The notes: a model not told the origin generated them from the sequence alone. Counted from the first letter of the stretch, positions 26,528-36,634 are shown. The stretch is DNA of 64,000 nt from Halobacteriales archaeon QS_6_71_20 (GCA_003020945.1 PXRU01000012.1:37404-101403); one strand, 5' to 3'. Translations and numbers: made by a program.

Positions 26528-29174
26528 CTAGTCCGCCTTCGCCTGCCAGTCGCGCACCGTGTCCGGGCCGACGCCGTCGACCCGGTCGGCGAGCGCGTCC
26601 GGCTCCATCTCCTTCAGCGAGGAGACGTCGTCGACGCCGGCGTCCTTCAGCTTCTCGGCGGTCCGCTCGCCGATGCCGTCGATCGCCTCCAGCTCGGAGT
26701 CGCCCCGCCGGGACTGGAACTCCCGGTAGTTGCAGATCGGACAGCCCAGCTCCCACGGCTCCTCGCCCGAGTGGACGACCAGATGCGGGAGGTCGTGCTC
26801 CTCGCAGGTCCCGTCGGTCACCTCGATCTCCCCGCGGCGCGGCAGCGGCAGCGAGTACTCGCAGTCCGGGTAGCGGGTGCAGCCGACGAGCCGGGAGCCC
26901 GAACGGAGCCGCTTGATCGCCAGCTCCCCGTGTTCCGAGGGGTCGCTCGACTCGCGGCTCACGGCGGTCGCCGCTCGGTCCTCCGGGGCGCTCGGGTCGC
27001 TCGCGCCTCGCTCCCGCTCCTCGTCTCCGTCCGCGGCGCCTCGGGCCGCGCTCTCGCCGCAGTCGGGGCAGACGCCGATCACCTCGTCGTCCTGTTCGTC
27101 GGCCTCGTCGGCCTGACACTGCGGGCAGCCGTGGACGAACGTCTTGCGTCCCGCCAGCATCTTCACGTGATCGAGGCCGTGCTCCTCGCAGTCGTCGTCG
27201 AGGATGAGCGGCTTCCCGGTCGACGGCAGCGGGAGGGTGTACTCGCAGTCCGGGTAGCCGTCGCAGCCGACGAAGTACGAGCCCGAGCGGGACTTCCGCA
27301 CCAGCAGCGTGTCGCCGCACTCCGGACACGGCCCGAGCTGTTTGTCCGCCTTCAGCGACTGCTGGAGGTGGTCGCCCACCGCCTCGCGGGAGTCCGCGAG
27401 CTCGTCGAACACGGCCGCGAGCATCTCGCGGGACTCGTCGGCGACCGCCTCGAACCTCTTCTCGCCGGCCGCGATCGCCTGCATGTCCGCCTCCAGCTGG
27501 GCGGTCATCTCATCGGAGACGATGCGGTCGGCGAACTCCTCGCTGGCCTCCACGACCGCCTCCGCCAGCCCCGTGGGGCGGGGCGGGTCGCTTTCGATGT
27601 AGCCGCGGTCGTACAGCTTCTGGATCGTGTTGTGTCTCGTCGACTTCGTTCCGATCCCGAGGTCCTCCATCGTCTCGATGAGCCGCGACTGGCCGTACCG
27701 CCGCGGTGGCTGGGTCCGTTTGGCCGCCGAGCGCGTCTCCGTGACCGACAGCGTCTCCCCCTCGCGCACGTCCGGCACGAAGCTCTCGTTGGTCGAGAGG
27801 TACGGGTACACCGCGTGGTACCCCTCCTCGACGAGGCGCTTCCCGTTGGACTTCAGCCGCAGCGGGCCGTCGTCGATGCCGACCGGCTCGTCGGCGTCCG
27901 CGATCTCGGTGACGACGCGGAGATGCTCCCACTCGGCCTCGGGCGCACACGTCGCGAGGAAGCGCCGCACCACCAGCTCGTACAGCTCCCACTCGTCGTC
28001 GGACAGCTCCGAGGGCGCCGGCAGCTCGCCGGTCGGGTGGATCGGCGGGTGGTCGGTCGTCTCCTCGTCGCCCTCGGTCGGCTCGACGTCGTCGAGCCCC
28101 AGCAGGTGCTCGGCGTCGTCGCCGAACCGCCGACCCGCCGACAGCTCCTCCAGCAGTTCGCGCTCGTCGAGGTCGTCCGGGTAGACGGTGTTGTCCGTCC
28201 GGGGGTAGGTGATGAAGCCGGACGTGTACAGGTCCTCGGCGGTGCTCATCGCGCTCTGTGCGGAGTACCCCTGCGAGGAGGCCGCCCGGATGAACTGCGT
28301 CGTGTCGAACGGCGCGGGCGGCTCGTCGGTCCGGTCGCGGCGCCGCACGGAGGCGACGGTCCACGGCCTCGTCCCAGACGCGCTCGGCCTCGGTGCCGTC
28401 GTCGCCCTCGTAGAAGAACTGCGCCTCGAACGCCTCCTCGGGGTCGGCGGCGCCGGCCGGCGTCTCGCGGTCGTCCGTCCCGGTCGCGGCGTCCGGCCGC
28501 TTCAGCAGGTCGGCGAACAGCTCCCAGTAGTCCTCGGGGTCGAACGCCTCGATCTCCCGCTCGCGGTCGACGATCAGCTTCAGCGTCGGCCCCTGCACCC
28601 GGCCCACCGAGATGAAGTCGTCGCCCAGCTGGCGGGCCGACAGCGAGAGGAACCGCGTGAGCGACGCCCCCCAGATGAGGTCGATGATCTGGCGGGCCTC
28701 CCCCGCGGCCGCCAGGTCGAAGTCGATCTCGTCGCGGTCCTCGAACGCCGCCCGCACCTCGCGCTCGGTGATCGACGAGAAGCGCACCCGGTCGACGGGG
28801 ACGTCCTCGTTCACCTCCCGCACCAGCTCGTACGCCTCCTTCCCGATGAGCTCCCCCTCGCGGTCGTAGTCGGTCGCGATGACGACCCGGTCGGCCTCCC
28901 GCGACAGCAGCCGCAGCGCCCGGACGATCCCCTCCTGTGTGGGGCGCTTCCGGACGGGCGCGTCGATCAGCTCGACCGGCTCGACGTCGCGCCAGTCGTC
29001 GTACTCCGGCGGGAAGTCGACCGCGACGACGTGGCCCGAGAGGCCGATACAGCGGGTGCCCCCCCAGCGGTAGATGTTGACGCCGGCGCGCCGCTCCGTG
29101 TCGAACTCCCCGTTCGAGAGGATCTCCGAGAGGCGCCGCGCGGCGTTGTCCTTCTCGGTGACGATCAGTTCCAT
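26528..29174 (-). pseudogene. topA: DNA topoisomerase I, with an apparent internal deletion and frameshift
   Basis: Type IA topoisomerase, which relaxes negative supercoils. ATG at 29174. First frame: Toprim domain (LIVTEKDNAARRLSEILSNG, ATDYDREGELIGKEA, SITEREVRAAFEDRDEID) and GRVQGPTLKLIVDREREIEA up to ERVWDEAV. At about 28355-28370 the frame has to change to continue with VASVRRRDRTDEPPAPFDTT, the catalytic tyrosine segment GFITYPRTDNTVYP, DLGIGTKSTRHNTIQKLYDR, three zinc ribbons (CPECGDTLLV, CDGYPDCEY, CPICNY) and a C-terminal helix-hairpin-helix pair. About 10-14 residues usually present at the break are missing. As given, no full-length enzyme results; see findings. Confidence 0.8.
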
Positions 29175-29253
29175 CAGTTGCCGGGAGGTATGCCGAAACC
29201 CCGGGTAAACCTTTCGCGGTTCGGCGTGGCGACGTCGCGGCGGGGCGCCACGG

Positions 29254-30780
29254 CTACTCGTCGGGGACGTCGTCGGCCACCTTGTGCAGATGCCATCGGT
29301 CGTACAGCAGGTCCACGTTGGCGCCGTCGGCCGCGCGGGGACCGGGCGCGCCGCCGTCGCCGGCGCCGACGCGGAACTCCACGGGCGCCCGCCTGCCGGC
29401 CTCGGTGGGCGTGTAGAACGCGTACGGGTCGTCGTCGTCCGTCTCGAACAGCGGCAGCGACTCCCCGCCGAGCGGCCCGGCGAGCTCCAGCCGGAGCGTC
29501 CCCCCGTCGCGGGCGACGGACGCCCGCTTCAGGCCGCGGTACGACGCGTACTCGCCGGTGAGCCGGTCGAACCGGCGGCGGCGCTCAAAGAACGGGACCG
29601 CCTCGGCGGGCTCCCGGCCGAGCGCGCACGCGAACACGCCCTCGCCGAGCCGGGCCAGCGGGTACGTCGGCGACGAGTTCGCGGCGACGACGACGCCCAG
29701 GTCCGCCGCCCGCGAGAAGCCGACGTACGCCGAGGAGACGGCGATCGACCCGGAGTGGCCGACCAGCTCCCGGCCGCAGCAGGACCGCCGACGCCACCCG
29801 AAGCCGTACGCGCCCGCCGGCGTGTCGACCCGCCCCTCGGTGAGCGTCGCCGCCGTCTCGGGCGGGACGACCTCCCGGCCGTCGACGCTGCCCTCGCCGA
29901 GGAACAGCCGGACGTACGTCGACAGCTCCGACACCGGCGCGAGCAGTCCCCCCGCCGGGCGCGACAGCTCTCGGGTGGGCAGCGACGCCGCGACCAGCTC
30001 CTCGCGCCCGCGACCCCCGTCGCCCGACGCGCGTCTCCCGTCCGGTCCCCCGCGGAGGTACGGCGTCGCGTGGTCGTCGTCCATCGCGAAGGCGGCGTCG
30101 TCGAACGTCGTCCGCTCCATCCCCAGCGGGTCGAGCACGTGCTCGCCCACGTAGCGGTCGTACGGCCGCCCGGTCGTCTCCTCGATCACCCACCCGAGGA
30201 GGACGTACCCCGCGTTCGCGTAGGCGAACCGCTCGCCGGGCGCGCCGACGCGCTCGTCGGTCGCGCCGCCCGGTCCCGGGGCGCCGACCGCGTCGCCGAC
30301 GGCACCGATGTCCTCGCGGCCCATCGCTCCCTCCAGGTGCGCGCGGAAGTCCGCCTCGCTCGCCATCGGCAGCGTGTCCGTATCGCGGCGGAGGCGTCGC
30401 CCGATGAGCGCCTCGCTGGTCCCCAGCGACGGCAGCCCCGAGCAGTGCGACAGCAGGTGGCGCAGCCGGATCGCCTCGCCGCGCTCGTCGTCGCCCAGAT
30501 CCACGTCGAGGTACGCCGAGACCGGGTCGTCGAACTCGAGCATGCCCGCCTCCCGGAGCTGTGACAGCGCCAGCGCCGTCACCGATTTCGTCACCGACCC
30601 GACGCCGTACAGCGTCTCCGGCGTCGCCGGCCGGTTGCCGGCCAGGTCGCGCGAGCCGAAGCCGTCGGCGTACACCGTGCCCGTCTCGTCGACGACCGCG
30701 ACGCTCACGCCGGGAAGTCGGTCGCGGCGCATCGTCCGCCGGCAGAGAGCCGCCGTCCGCGAGCGCGCCGTCTCGTCCAT
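29254..30780 (-). CDS. Serine hydrolase, beta-lactamase/class C penicillin-binding protein family
   Basis: 508-residue hydrolase. The catalytic SxxK is in GVGSVTKSVTALALSQ (about 57-72); the YxN motif is FAYANAGYVLLGWVIEE; the HxG-like motif ELVGHSGSIAVSSAY is near 345. The C-terminal third, after FFERRRRFDRLTGEYASYRG, is an accessory domain seen in haloarchaeal relatives. No signal peptide, so intracellular in this model. ATG at 30780 is taken because it precedes family similarity; the longer frame upstream is arginine-rich. Substrates are probably esters or D-peptides; beta-lactam resistance should not be inferred. Confidence 0.88.
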   Translation of the reverse strand: MDETARSRTAALCRRTMRRDRLPGVSVAVVDETGTVYADGFGSRDLAGNRPATPETLYGVGSVTKSVTALALSQLREAGMLEFDDPVSAYLDVDLGDDERGEAIRLRHLLSHCSGLPSLGTSEALIGRRLRRDTDTLPMASEADFRAHLEGAMGREDIGAVGDAVGAPGPGGATDERVGAPGERFAYANAGYVLLGWVIEETTGRPYDRYVGEHVLDPLGMERTTFDDAAFAMDDDHATPYLRGGPDGRRASGDGGRGREELVAASLPTRELSRPAGGLLAPVSELSTYVRLFLGEGSVDGREVVPPETAATLTEGRVDTPAGAYGFGWRRRSCCGRELVGHSGSIAVSSAYVGFSRAADLGVVVAANSSPTYPLARLGEGVFACALGREPAEAVPFFERRRRFDRLTGEYASYRGLKRASVARDGGTLRLELAGPLGGESLPLFETDDDDPYAFYTPTEAGRRAPVEFRVGAGDGGAPGPRAADGANVDLLYDRWHLHKVADDVPDE

Positions 30781-30914
30781 ACGGACGGGTCGGCCCGGCA
30801 CGACTTCAAGTCGGGGTCGGCGGCTGCGAGCCGGCGCCCGACGCGTCACCGCGTTCGGGGCGTCGTGGCTCCGCTTCCCGAAGGGGTATGCCTCCGGCCG
30901 CCCCGCGGTGGGGT

Positions 30915-31658
30915 ATGCCCGAGACCGACCGCGACCTCGCGTGCATGACGTGGGAGGAGGTCGGCGACGACCTGCTGGCCGCCGACGGCGTCGTCGTCCC
31001 GACCGGGAGCACCGAACAGCACTCCGTCCACCTGCCGGTGTCCGTCGACTCGCTGCGGGCCGACCACCTCTCGGCGGCGCTGGTGGAGGCCGCGCCCGAC
31101 CACGACCTCCACCTCCTGCGGGCGCCGACGCTCCCGTACGGCGACTCCGCCCACCACATGCCGTTCCCGGGCACCGTCACCCTCTCGCAGGACACCTACC
31201 GCGACGCCCTGATCGACATCGGCGCCTCGCTGGCGGAACACGGCGCCGAGCGGGTGGCGTTCCTCAACTGCCACGGCGGCAACCGGGAGGCGCTGTCGCT
31301 CGCGACCGACCGGCTGAACCGCGACCACGACGTCGCCGCCCACTTCGTCCACTGGACGGACTTCGCCCGCGAGGAACTGGAGGACCGCTTCGGCGAGGGG
31401 TGGGGTCACGCCGGCGACCACGAGACGAGCTTCGTGGAACTGGTGCGCGAGGACCTCGTGCGGACCGAGAGGAAGGAGCCGCAGGACGCCCGCGAGCTGC
31501 CGGAGACGCGGTCGTACGCCCGCTTCTCCGACGTGAGCGAGCGGGGCGGCCTCGGCGACCCGACGAACTCGGACCCGGAGTTCATGGCCGAGGTGATCGA
31601 ACACACGACCGACCGGATCCTGGCGGCGCTGAACGAGGACATCGAGAACGGCTGGTGA
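30915..31658 (+). CDS. Creatininase family protein
   Basis: 247-residue metal-dependent amidohydrolase-like enzyme. Ligand motifs of the family: VVVPTGSTEQHSVHLPVSVD with Glu, His and Asp, LNCHGGNREAL (about 115-125) and HAGDHETSFVELVRED. In archaea, family members include MptE-unrelated creatininase and the ArfB-type formamide hydrolase of riboflavin/F420 synthesis; the latter is possible but not provable from sequence alone. ATG at 30915 fits the family N-terminus (MTWEEVGDDL). Divergent from the serine hydrolase. Confidence 0.88.
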   Translation: MPETDRDLACMTWEEVGDDLLAADGVVVPTGSTEQHSVHLPVSVDSLRADHLSAALVEAAPDHDLHLLRAPTLPYGDSAHHMPFPGTVTLSQDTYRDALIDIGASLAEHGAERVAFLNCHGGNREALSLATDRLNRDHDVAAHFVHWTDFAREELEDRFGEGWGHAGDHETSFVELVREDLVRTERKEPQDARELPETRSYARFSDVSERGGLGDPTNSDPEFMAEVIEHTTDRILAALNEDIENGW

Positions 31659-31904
31659 GGCGGCCGACGGACGCGACCGCGGTCGCCGCCTCGACCACGG
31701 GTCGGGGGCGGACCACGCGGTCCCCGGACCGTCCGTCGCGTACGGGGGAGGAGGCGGATCGCGGCCCGGGACCGCCCTCGACATCCGTGGGAACCGACCC
31801 ATCGGCGTACCGGGAGCCGCCCGCCCGACGTCTCGGGGGACCGCCCGGCCGCGACCGAGCGCGGGGGATCGACTTTGCGGCTCCGCGACGTAACGGCCGC
31901 ACGA

Positions 31905-32183
31905 ATGCTGCAGAGCTTCTTCGACCCCGGTCACGGGTTCCTCTCGTCGCCCGAGGAGGTCGCCGTCGCGGTCGCGGCGGTCGTGGTGTTCACGCTCGTC
32001 GGCGGGGCCGCCGAGTACCTCGGCGACGCGAAGGGGGGTGCCGTGATCGGAGCGCTCGCCGGCTTCCTCGTCGTGCTCCTCGCGTGGGGGTCGCCGGTGC
32101 TGGCGGACGAGTGGCACTACGCGGTCGCGGTCGCGGTTCCCGTCGCCCTCGTCGTCCTCCGGTATCGCGGCCGAGGGGAGTGA
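31905..32183 (+). CDS. Small membrane protein (92 aa)
   Basis: From ATG 31905: LQSFFDPGHGFLSSPEE followed by three hydrophobic segments, VAVAVAAVVVFTLVGGAA, AVIGALAGFLVVLLAWGSPV and YAVAVAVPVALVVLRYRG, with a charged C-terminus. The SSPEEVAVAV pattern recurs in haloarchaeal hypothetical proteins. No recognised domain. The 245 bases before it, up to the creatininase stop, contain no gene I can support. Confidence 0.6.
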   Translation: MLQSFFDPGHGFLSSPEEVAVAVAAVVVFTLVGGAAEYLGDAKGGAVIGALAGFLVVLLAWGSPVLADEWHYAVAVAVPVALVVLRYRGRGE

Positions 32184-32222
32184 CCGCCCGCCGCCCCGGC
32201 CGACGCCGACCCGCCGCCCGCC

Positions 32223-34121
32223 TCAGACGTGCCGGTCGAGGAACTCCGCAATCGCCTCGAACTCCGTGATCAGGTTCTCCCGCGAGGTGGTGTGGTGGCC
32301 CTCGTCCTCGAAGATCAGCGTCTCGACGGGCACCCCCCGCTCGCGGACCGCCTCGGCGACCTGCTCGGCCTCGCCCACCGGCACGCGCGGGTCGTTGGCG
32401 CCGTGCTGGACGAACAGCGGGCACCGAACCTCGTCGATGCTCGTGAGTGGCGAGACCGACTGCAGGAACTCGCGGTCGTCCGCCAGGGAGCCGTACTCGG
32501 CCTCGCGGTGGCTCCGCCGCCACTCGCCGGTGTTCTCCAGGAACGTGGTGAAGTCCGCGATGCCGACGAAATCGACCGCCGCGGCCCAGAGGTCGGGGTA
32601 CTCGGTGATCGCCGCCAACACCATGAACCCGCCGTACGAGCGGCCGTAGGCGACGATCCGGTCGTCGTCCACCGCGGATCGCCCGTGGAGCCACTCGACG
32701 CCGGCGGCGACGTCGGCCACCGAGTCCATCCGGTTTTCTACGTCGTCGAGGTGGCCGTATGCCCTTCCGTAGCCCGAGGAGCCGCGGACGTTCGGCTCGA
32801 ACACCGCGTACCCGCGGTTCAGGAAGTACTGCTTCGTCGGGGAGAACCACGGCCGGCGCTGGTGTTCGGGCCCGCCGTGGATGTCGACGATGGCCGGCAC
32901 ACCCTCGCCGTCCGGGGCGGGGTCGGCCGCGTCGACGCCCGGCGGAAGCGTCCAGTACGCCGGGATCTCCCGGCCGTCGAACGTCTCGAAGCGGACCGTC
33001 TCCGGCTCGTGGAACGCCGACCCCGGGAGGCCGTTCCGGCCGACGGGCGTCCAGTCCGTCGCGTCGCCGACGCCGTCGGCGCCGACCGCGCGGACCCGGA
33101 CGCCGTACGGCTCGGTCGGCGACGTGTGCGTGTACGCCAGGCGCTCGGCGTTCGGACCGAACGTGAGCCCCGCGACGACCCCGTCGACCGCCGGCACCTC
33201 GACCGGGTCGAGCGTCGGGGAGGCCGGATCGCCGGCGAGCGTTCCGGCGTGCAGTCGGGAGTAGCCCCCCTCGTTGACGGCGTACGCGAGCCGGTCCGTC
33301 GCCCGGTCGTACGCGAGCGCGTCGACGTCCCACGCGTCCGTCCCGGGCTCGCCCGTCGCCTCGTCGTCCCCCGCGACCGGCGTGACGTCGCCCGAACCGA
33401 GTGAGACGCGACCGACGTAGGCGGTGTCGCGGCCGCGGTTCGTGACACAGAGGAGGCCGCCCTCGCCGTCGAAGCGGACGTGCGAGTACGTCGCCTCCGA
33501 GTCGTCGGAGAGCCGCGTCGTCTCGCCGGAGTCGAGGTCGAGGACGAGCAGCTCCTCGTCGTAACTGGAACGGGGGTTCGAGAGCACCAGCCGGTCGCCG
33601 TCGGGGCCGAACGCCGCGACGTTCAGCCAGCCGCCCGGGCCCTCGTACACGAGCCGGGGATCGCCCCCGTCGACCCTCTGCACGTACACGTCGAACCGGC
33701 CGTCCGCCTCGCGGTTCGCGGTGTACGCGACCCGCTCGCCGTCGGGGCCCCACGCGCCCCAGGCGTGTTTCGACGCGGGGTCGTCGGTGAGGGGGCGCTC
33801 GCCGCCGGCGTCGAGGTCGTGGCGGATCAGCTGGTCGCGCTCGTCGCTCCCGCGGTCCATCGCGTACACGAACGACTCGTCGGTCGGCGAGGCCGCGAGC
33901 GCGGAGACGCGCTCCTCGTGGGGCGTGAGGCGCTCGGGCCAGGCGCCCGGCACGTCGGCGGTCCACACCTGCGGGGTGCCGGAGGTGTCCGCGAGAAACA
34001 GCAGGCGACCCGCCGGGGTGAACGCGGGCGAGTCGACGTGTTCGACGGCCAGAAAGCGGGCGATGCCGTAGTCGGCGTCGCGGTCCCCGTCCGAGCGCGT
34101 CGTGTCCGCGGTGTCGGTCAT
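32223..34121 (-). CDS. S9-family peptidase (prolyl oligopeptidase/acylaminoacyl peptidase type)
   Basis: 632-residue serine peptidase with an N-terminal beta-propeller (repeats such as SPAFTPAGRLLFLADTSG, SALAASPTDESFVYAMD, AFGPDGDRLVLSNP) and a C-terminal alpha/beta-hydrolase domain starting near PAIVDIHGGPEHQRRP. The nucleophile Ser is in VAYGRSYGGFMVLAA (about 500-514), the Asp in VQHGANDPRVPVGEA and the His in EDEGHHTTSREN. No signal peptide; acts on short peptides in the cytosol in the family. Typical length. Single gene. Confidence 0.92.
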   Translation of the reverse strand: MTDTADTTRSDGDRDADYGIARFLAVEHVDSPAFTPAGRLLFLADTSGTPQVWTADVPGAWPERLTPHEERVSALAASPTDESFVYAMDRGSDERDQLIRHDLDAGGERPLTDDPASKHAWGAWGPDGERVAYTANREADGRFDVYVQRVDGGDPRLVYEGPGGWLNVAAFGPDGDRLVLSNPRSSYDEELLVLDLDSGETTRLSDDSEATYSHVRFDGEGGLLCVTNRGRDTAYVGRVSLGSGDVTPVAGDDEATGEPGTDAWDVDALAYDRATDRLAYAVNEGGYSRLHAGTLAGDPASPTLDPVEVPAVDGVVAGLTFGPNAERLAYTHTSPTEPYGVRVRAVGADGVGDATDWTPVGRNGLPGSAFHEPETVRFETFDGREIPAYWTLPPGVDAADPAPDGEGVPAIVDIHGGPEHQRRPWFSPTKQYFLNRGYAVFEPNVRGSSGYGRAYGHLDDVENRMDSVADVAAGVEWLHGRSAVDDDRIVAYGRSYGGFMVLAAITEYPDLWAAAVDFVGIADFTTFLENTGEWRRSHREAEYGSLADDREFLQSVSPLTSIDEVRCPLFVQHGANDPRVPVGEAEQVAEAVRERGVPVETLIFEDEGHHTTSRENLITEFEAIAEFLDRHV

Positions 34122-34361
34122 GCCCGAACGCCCGGCGGCCCGCGGCTAAAGCGTTGGCGAGGCGGCGAGCCGTGGACTGACCGCGGGTCGCCGCCGGAGC
34201 GGCCGCGGGCCCGAATCCCGGGGTCGGCCGCGATCCCATCGGGGCCGCCGCAGAGCACTTCACCTCCCGTCCGGTGGCGACGACCCCGGCGACGCTCCTC
34301 GGAGCAGCGCCGCCGCGGCCGCTCGGTCCTCACTCGTTCAGTCGCTCGCGTAACATTGCGT

Positions 34362-35828
34362 TCACGTCGTCGGGGGCGGCATCACCTGCCCGACGAGGAA
34401 GTTGATCGCGCCGCCCTCGCCGGCGTGGTAGTCGTCGACCGCGTCCGGGTTCTCCGCGATCGCCGCCGCGACCGCGTCCGCGACCTCGTCGTCGTCGGCG
34501 GTGCCGAGCCCCTCGCGCTCGATCACCTCGTCCGGGGGGAGTCCCTCGTCGAGCATCGTCCGGAGGACGACCTCCTCGGCGTTCTTCGTGGTGACCTCCT
34601 CGGTCGCCACGAGCTCGATCAGCCGCGTGAACTCGTCGAGGCGGTCGGTGACGTCCTCGACGGCCATGTCGCGGTAGTTCAGCTCCCCGAGCAGGGTGTC
34701 GGCGACCCACGCGGCCGCGAGGTCGGGGTCGAACTCCGCGGCGACGTCCTCGTAGAAGTCCGCGACCGCCTTGCGGGAGGTGAGCTTCGAGGCGGCTTCC
34801 CCGTCGAGGTCGTACTCGGCGCGGAAGCGCTCGCGGCGGGCGTCCGGCAGCTCCGGGATGGCGATGCGCTCCTTCCAGTCGGACACCTCCAGGGCTGGGA
34901 GGTCGGCCTCGCCGAAGTAGCGGTAGTCCTTCTCCGCCTCCTTCGAGCGCATCGAGACGGTGTTGCCGTGTGTCTCGTTGTAGTGACGTGTCTCCCGGGG
35001 GACGGCCTTCCCGCGCTTGAGCAGGTTCTCCTGGCGGTTGCGCTCGTAGCTCAGCGCCGTCTCGGCGCCCCTGTGGCTGGAGATGTTCTTCACCTCGGTG
35101 CGGTTCGCGTCCTCGAGCACCGCGCCGTCGACGTCGCCGTCTGCGTCGACCTCGTCGGCGTCGACCATCGAGAGGTTCGCGTCGATGCGGAGGCTGCCGT
35201 CGCGGCCGGCGTCGAACACGCCGAGGTACTCGAGCACCTCCTCCAGCTTCTCGAGGAACGCGCGGACCTCCGAGGGGTCGCGGAAGTCCGGCTCCGTGAC
35301 CACCTCCATCAGCGGCGTGCCGGCGCGGTTGTAGTCGATCAGCGAGTAGTCCGCGCGGTCGACGGAGGTGGTGCGCACGTCGAGGTCGGCCGGCCCCTCG
35401 CGGACGTGGCGCAGGCTCCCGGGGTCCTCCTCCAGGTGGGCGCGGCGGACGGTCACCGTGCGGCGCTCGCCCTCGTGGGAGAACTCGAGCTCCCCGTCGG
35501 CACACAGCGGGGCGTCGTACTGGGTGATCTGGAAGTTCTTCGGGAGGTCGGGGTAGTAGTAGTTCTTCCGGTGGAACCGGGTCCGCTCGGGGATGTCGGC
35601 GTCGAGCGCCTTCCCCACCTTGACGGCGGCCTCGACGGCCGCCTCGTTGCACACCGGGAGGGCTCCGGGGAGCCCGAGACAGGTGGGACAGACGCGCGTG
35701 TTGGGCTCCTCGTCCTCGGCGGGGTCGGTGGCGCACCCGCAGAAGACCTTGGTGTCCGTCTCGAGTTGGACGTGGACCTCCAGCCCGATGACGGGCACCA
35801 GCTCCGCCCGTTCGGCTGCTCGTGCCAT
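34362..35828 (-). CDS. gatB: Asp-tRNA(Asn)/Glu-tRNA(Gln) amidotransferase subunit B, altered C-terminus
   Basis: 488 residues in this frame. GatB activates mischarged Asp-tRNA(Asn) or Glu-tRNA(Gln). VIGLEVHVQLETDTKVFCGC with its zinc cysteines, VCPTCLGLPGALPV, FHRKNYYYPDLPKNFQITQ, DYNRAGTPLMEVVTEPD and ETRHYNETHGNTVSMRSKEA are typical, and the YqeY-like tail domain is present. At the end the frame reads NFLVGQVMPPPTT and stops at 34362, whereas another frame continues PDDVNAMLRERLNE and stops at 34330, which is the normal GatB terminus. About 20 bases (coding QKTGGS-like residues in relatives) seem missing at 34375-34382. The last 15 or so residues are affected. Confidence 0.9.
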   Translation of the reverse strand: MARAAERAELVPVIGLEVHVQLETDTKVFCGCATDPAEDEEPNTRVCPTCLGLPGALPVCNEAAVEAAVKVGKALDADIPERTRFHRKNYYYPDLPKNFQITQYDAPLCADGELEFSHEGERRTVTVRRAHLEEDPGSLRHVREGPADLDVRTTSVDRADYSLIDYNRAGTPLMEVVTEPDFRDPSEVRAFLEKLEEVLEYLGVFDAGRDGSLRIDANLSMVDADEVDADGDVDGAVLEDANRTEVKNISSHRGAETALSYERNRQENLLKRGKAVPRETRHYNETHGNTVSMRSKEAEKDYRYFGEADLPALEVSDWKERIAIPELPDARRERFRAEYDLDGEAASKLTSRKAVADFYEDVAAEFDPDLAAAWVADTLLGELNYRDMAVEDVTDRLDEFTRLIELVATEEVTTKNAEEVVLRTMLDEGLPPDEVIEREGLGTADDDEVADAVAAAIAENPDAVDDYHAGEGGAINFLVGQVMPPPTT

Positions 35829-35944
35829 CGTCGGACCCGGGTTCGCGTCGCCGCAGGTAAAGCCTGACGGGACGGTCGTACGGCGAACCGGGGCGTGGTC
35901 CGTTCACGGAACTGGTACGCAGACGGATTCGATCCGTCAATAGG

Positions 35945-35953
35945 GTTAATCAG
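35945..35953 (+). promoter_or_regulatory. TATA-like element of the DUF7344 gene
   Basis: GTTAATCAG lies with its centre 28 bases before the ATG at 35977, in the A/T-richest part of the intergenic region; a leaderless start is predicted. Confidence 0.45.
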
Positions 35954-35976
35954 ACTACACGCAGAAAGACACCCGC

Positions 35977-36339
35977 ATGGATTCGCTAAGCGAGATATTC
36001 TCGCTGCTCACGGAGGAACGTCGCCGGTTCGTGCTGTACTATCTCGACACCGCCGACGAGGGCGTCTCCGTCGACGAACTCGCACAGCAGGTGTACGAGT
36101 GGGAGGAGGACCCCTCACGCGAGGAGATACCCGCCGAAGCGTACAGGGAGACGATGATCTCGCTCACGCACAGCGACCTTCCGAAGATAGACGACGCCGA
36201 CCAGGTCACGTTCGACCGAACCAGCGGAGAGATCCGGATCACGGACATGTCCGCCGAGGCGGAGCTGATCCTCTCGGTGAGCGAGGCCATCGAGCGGCCG
36301 GACGGTGCCTGCGACATCGTCGCCGAGAAGCTCGGATGA
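35977..36339 (+). CDS. DUF7344 winged-helix domain protein
   Basis: 120-residue haloarchaeal helix-turn-helix protein: LSEIFSLLTEERRRFVLYYL (about 3-22) is the signature opening of this family, followed by DEGVSVDELAQQVYEWEEDP and a wing-like SDLPKIDDADQVTFDRTSGE. The C-terminal helix (AELILSVSEAIERPDG) may dimerise. It is a probable DNA-binding regulator; its target is unknown. Monocistronic with a TATA-like box at leaderless spacing. Confidence 0.82.
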   Translation: MDSLSEIFSLLTEERRRFVLYYLDTADEGVSVDELAQQVYEWEEDPSREEIPAEAYRETMISLTHSDLPKIDDADQVTFDRTSGEIRITDMSAEAELILSVSEAIERPDGACDIVAEKLG

Positions 36340-36400
36340 GCCGGACGGGGGAATACGTCCGCGGGGCGGTTCGAGCCACGGCTGCGTCGACCGGACTCGA

Positions 36401-36631
36401 CTACCGCGCGTACAGCTTCGCGCCCAGCAGCCCAGTCGGTCGTGAGCGGTCCGTCGGCGACACCGCGACGTACGGGCGGTCGACGGGGCCGAACACGTCG
36501 ACGACGCGCCCCACGACGTCGAGCGACTCGTCGACGACCTCGCGGCCGAGGGTCACGGGCTCGGCGCCCGCGGAGGCGCGCACGACCGCTAGCCCCTGAG
36601 CGGTGCGGACGACCTCGCCGACGCGCTCCAC
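36401..36631 (-). CDS. gar1: H/ACA RNA-protein component Gar1
   Basis: 76-residue small beta-barrel protein of the archaeal H/ACA ribonucleoprotein, which guides pseudouridine formation in rRNA with Cbf5, Nop10 and L7Ae. ERVGEVVRTAQGLAVVRASA, REVVDESLDVVGRVVDVFGP and VDRPYVAVSPTDR are the conserved strands of Gar1. Start ATG at 36631 is three bases after the SRP19 stop, so the two are cotranscribed, a common haloarchaeal arrangement. Confidence 0.93.
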   Translation of the reverse strand: MERVGEVVRTAQGLAVVRASAGAEPVTLGREVVDESLDVVGRVVDVFGPVDRPYVAVSPTDRSRPTGLLGAKLYAR

Positions 36632-36634
36632 GGG

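Noticed and set aside
31990-34263. Minus-strand 757-codon frame opposite the small membrane protein and over the S9 peptidase
   Set aside because: No protein-like composition; the S9 peptidase frame explains the region.
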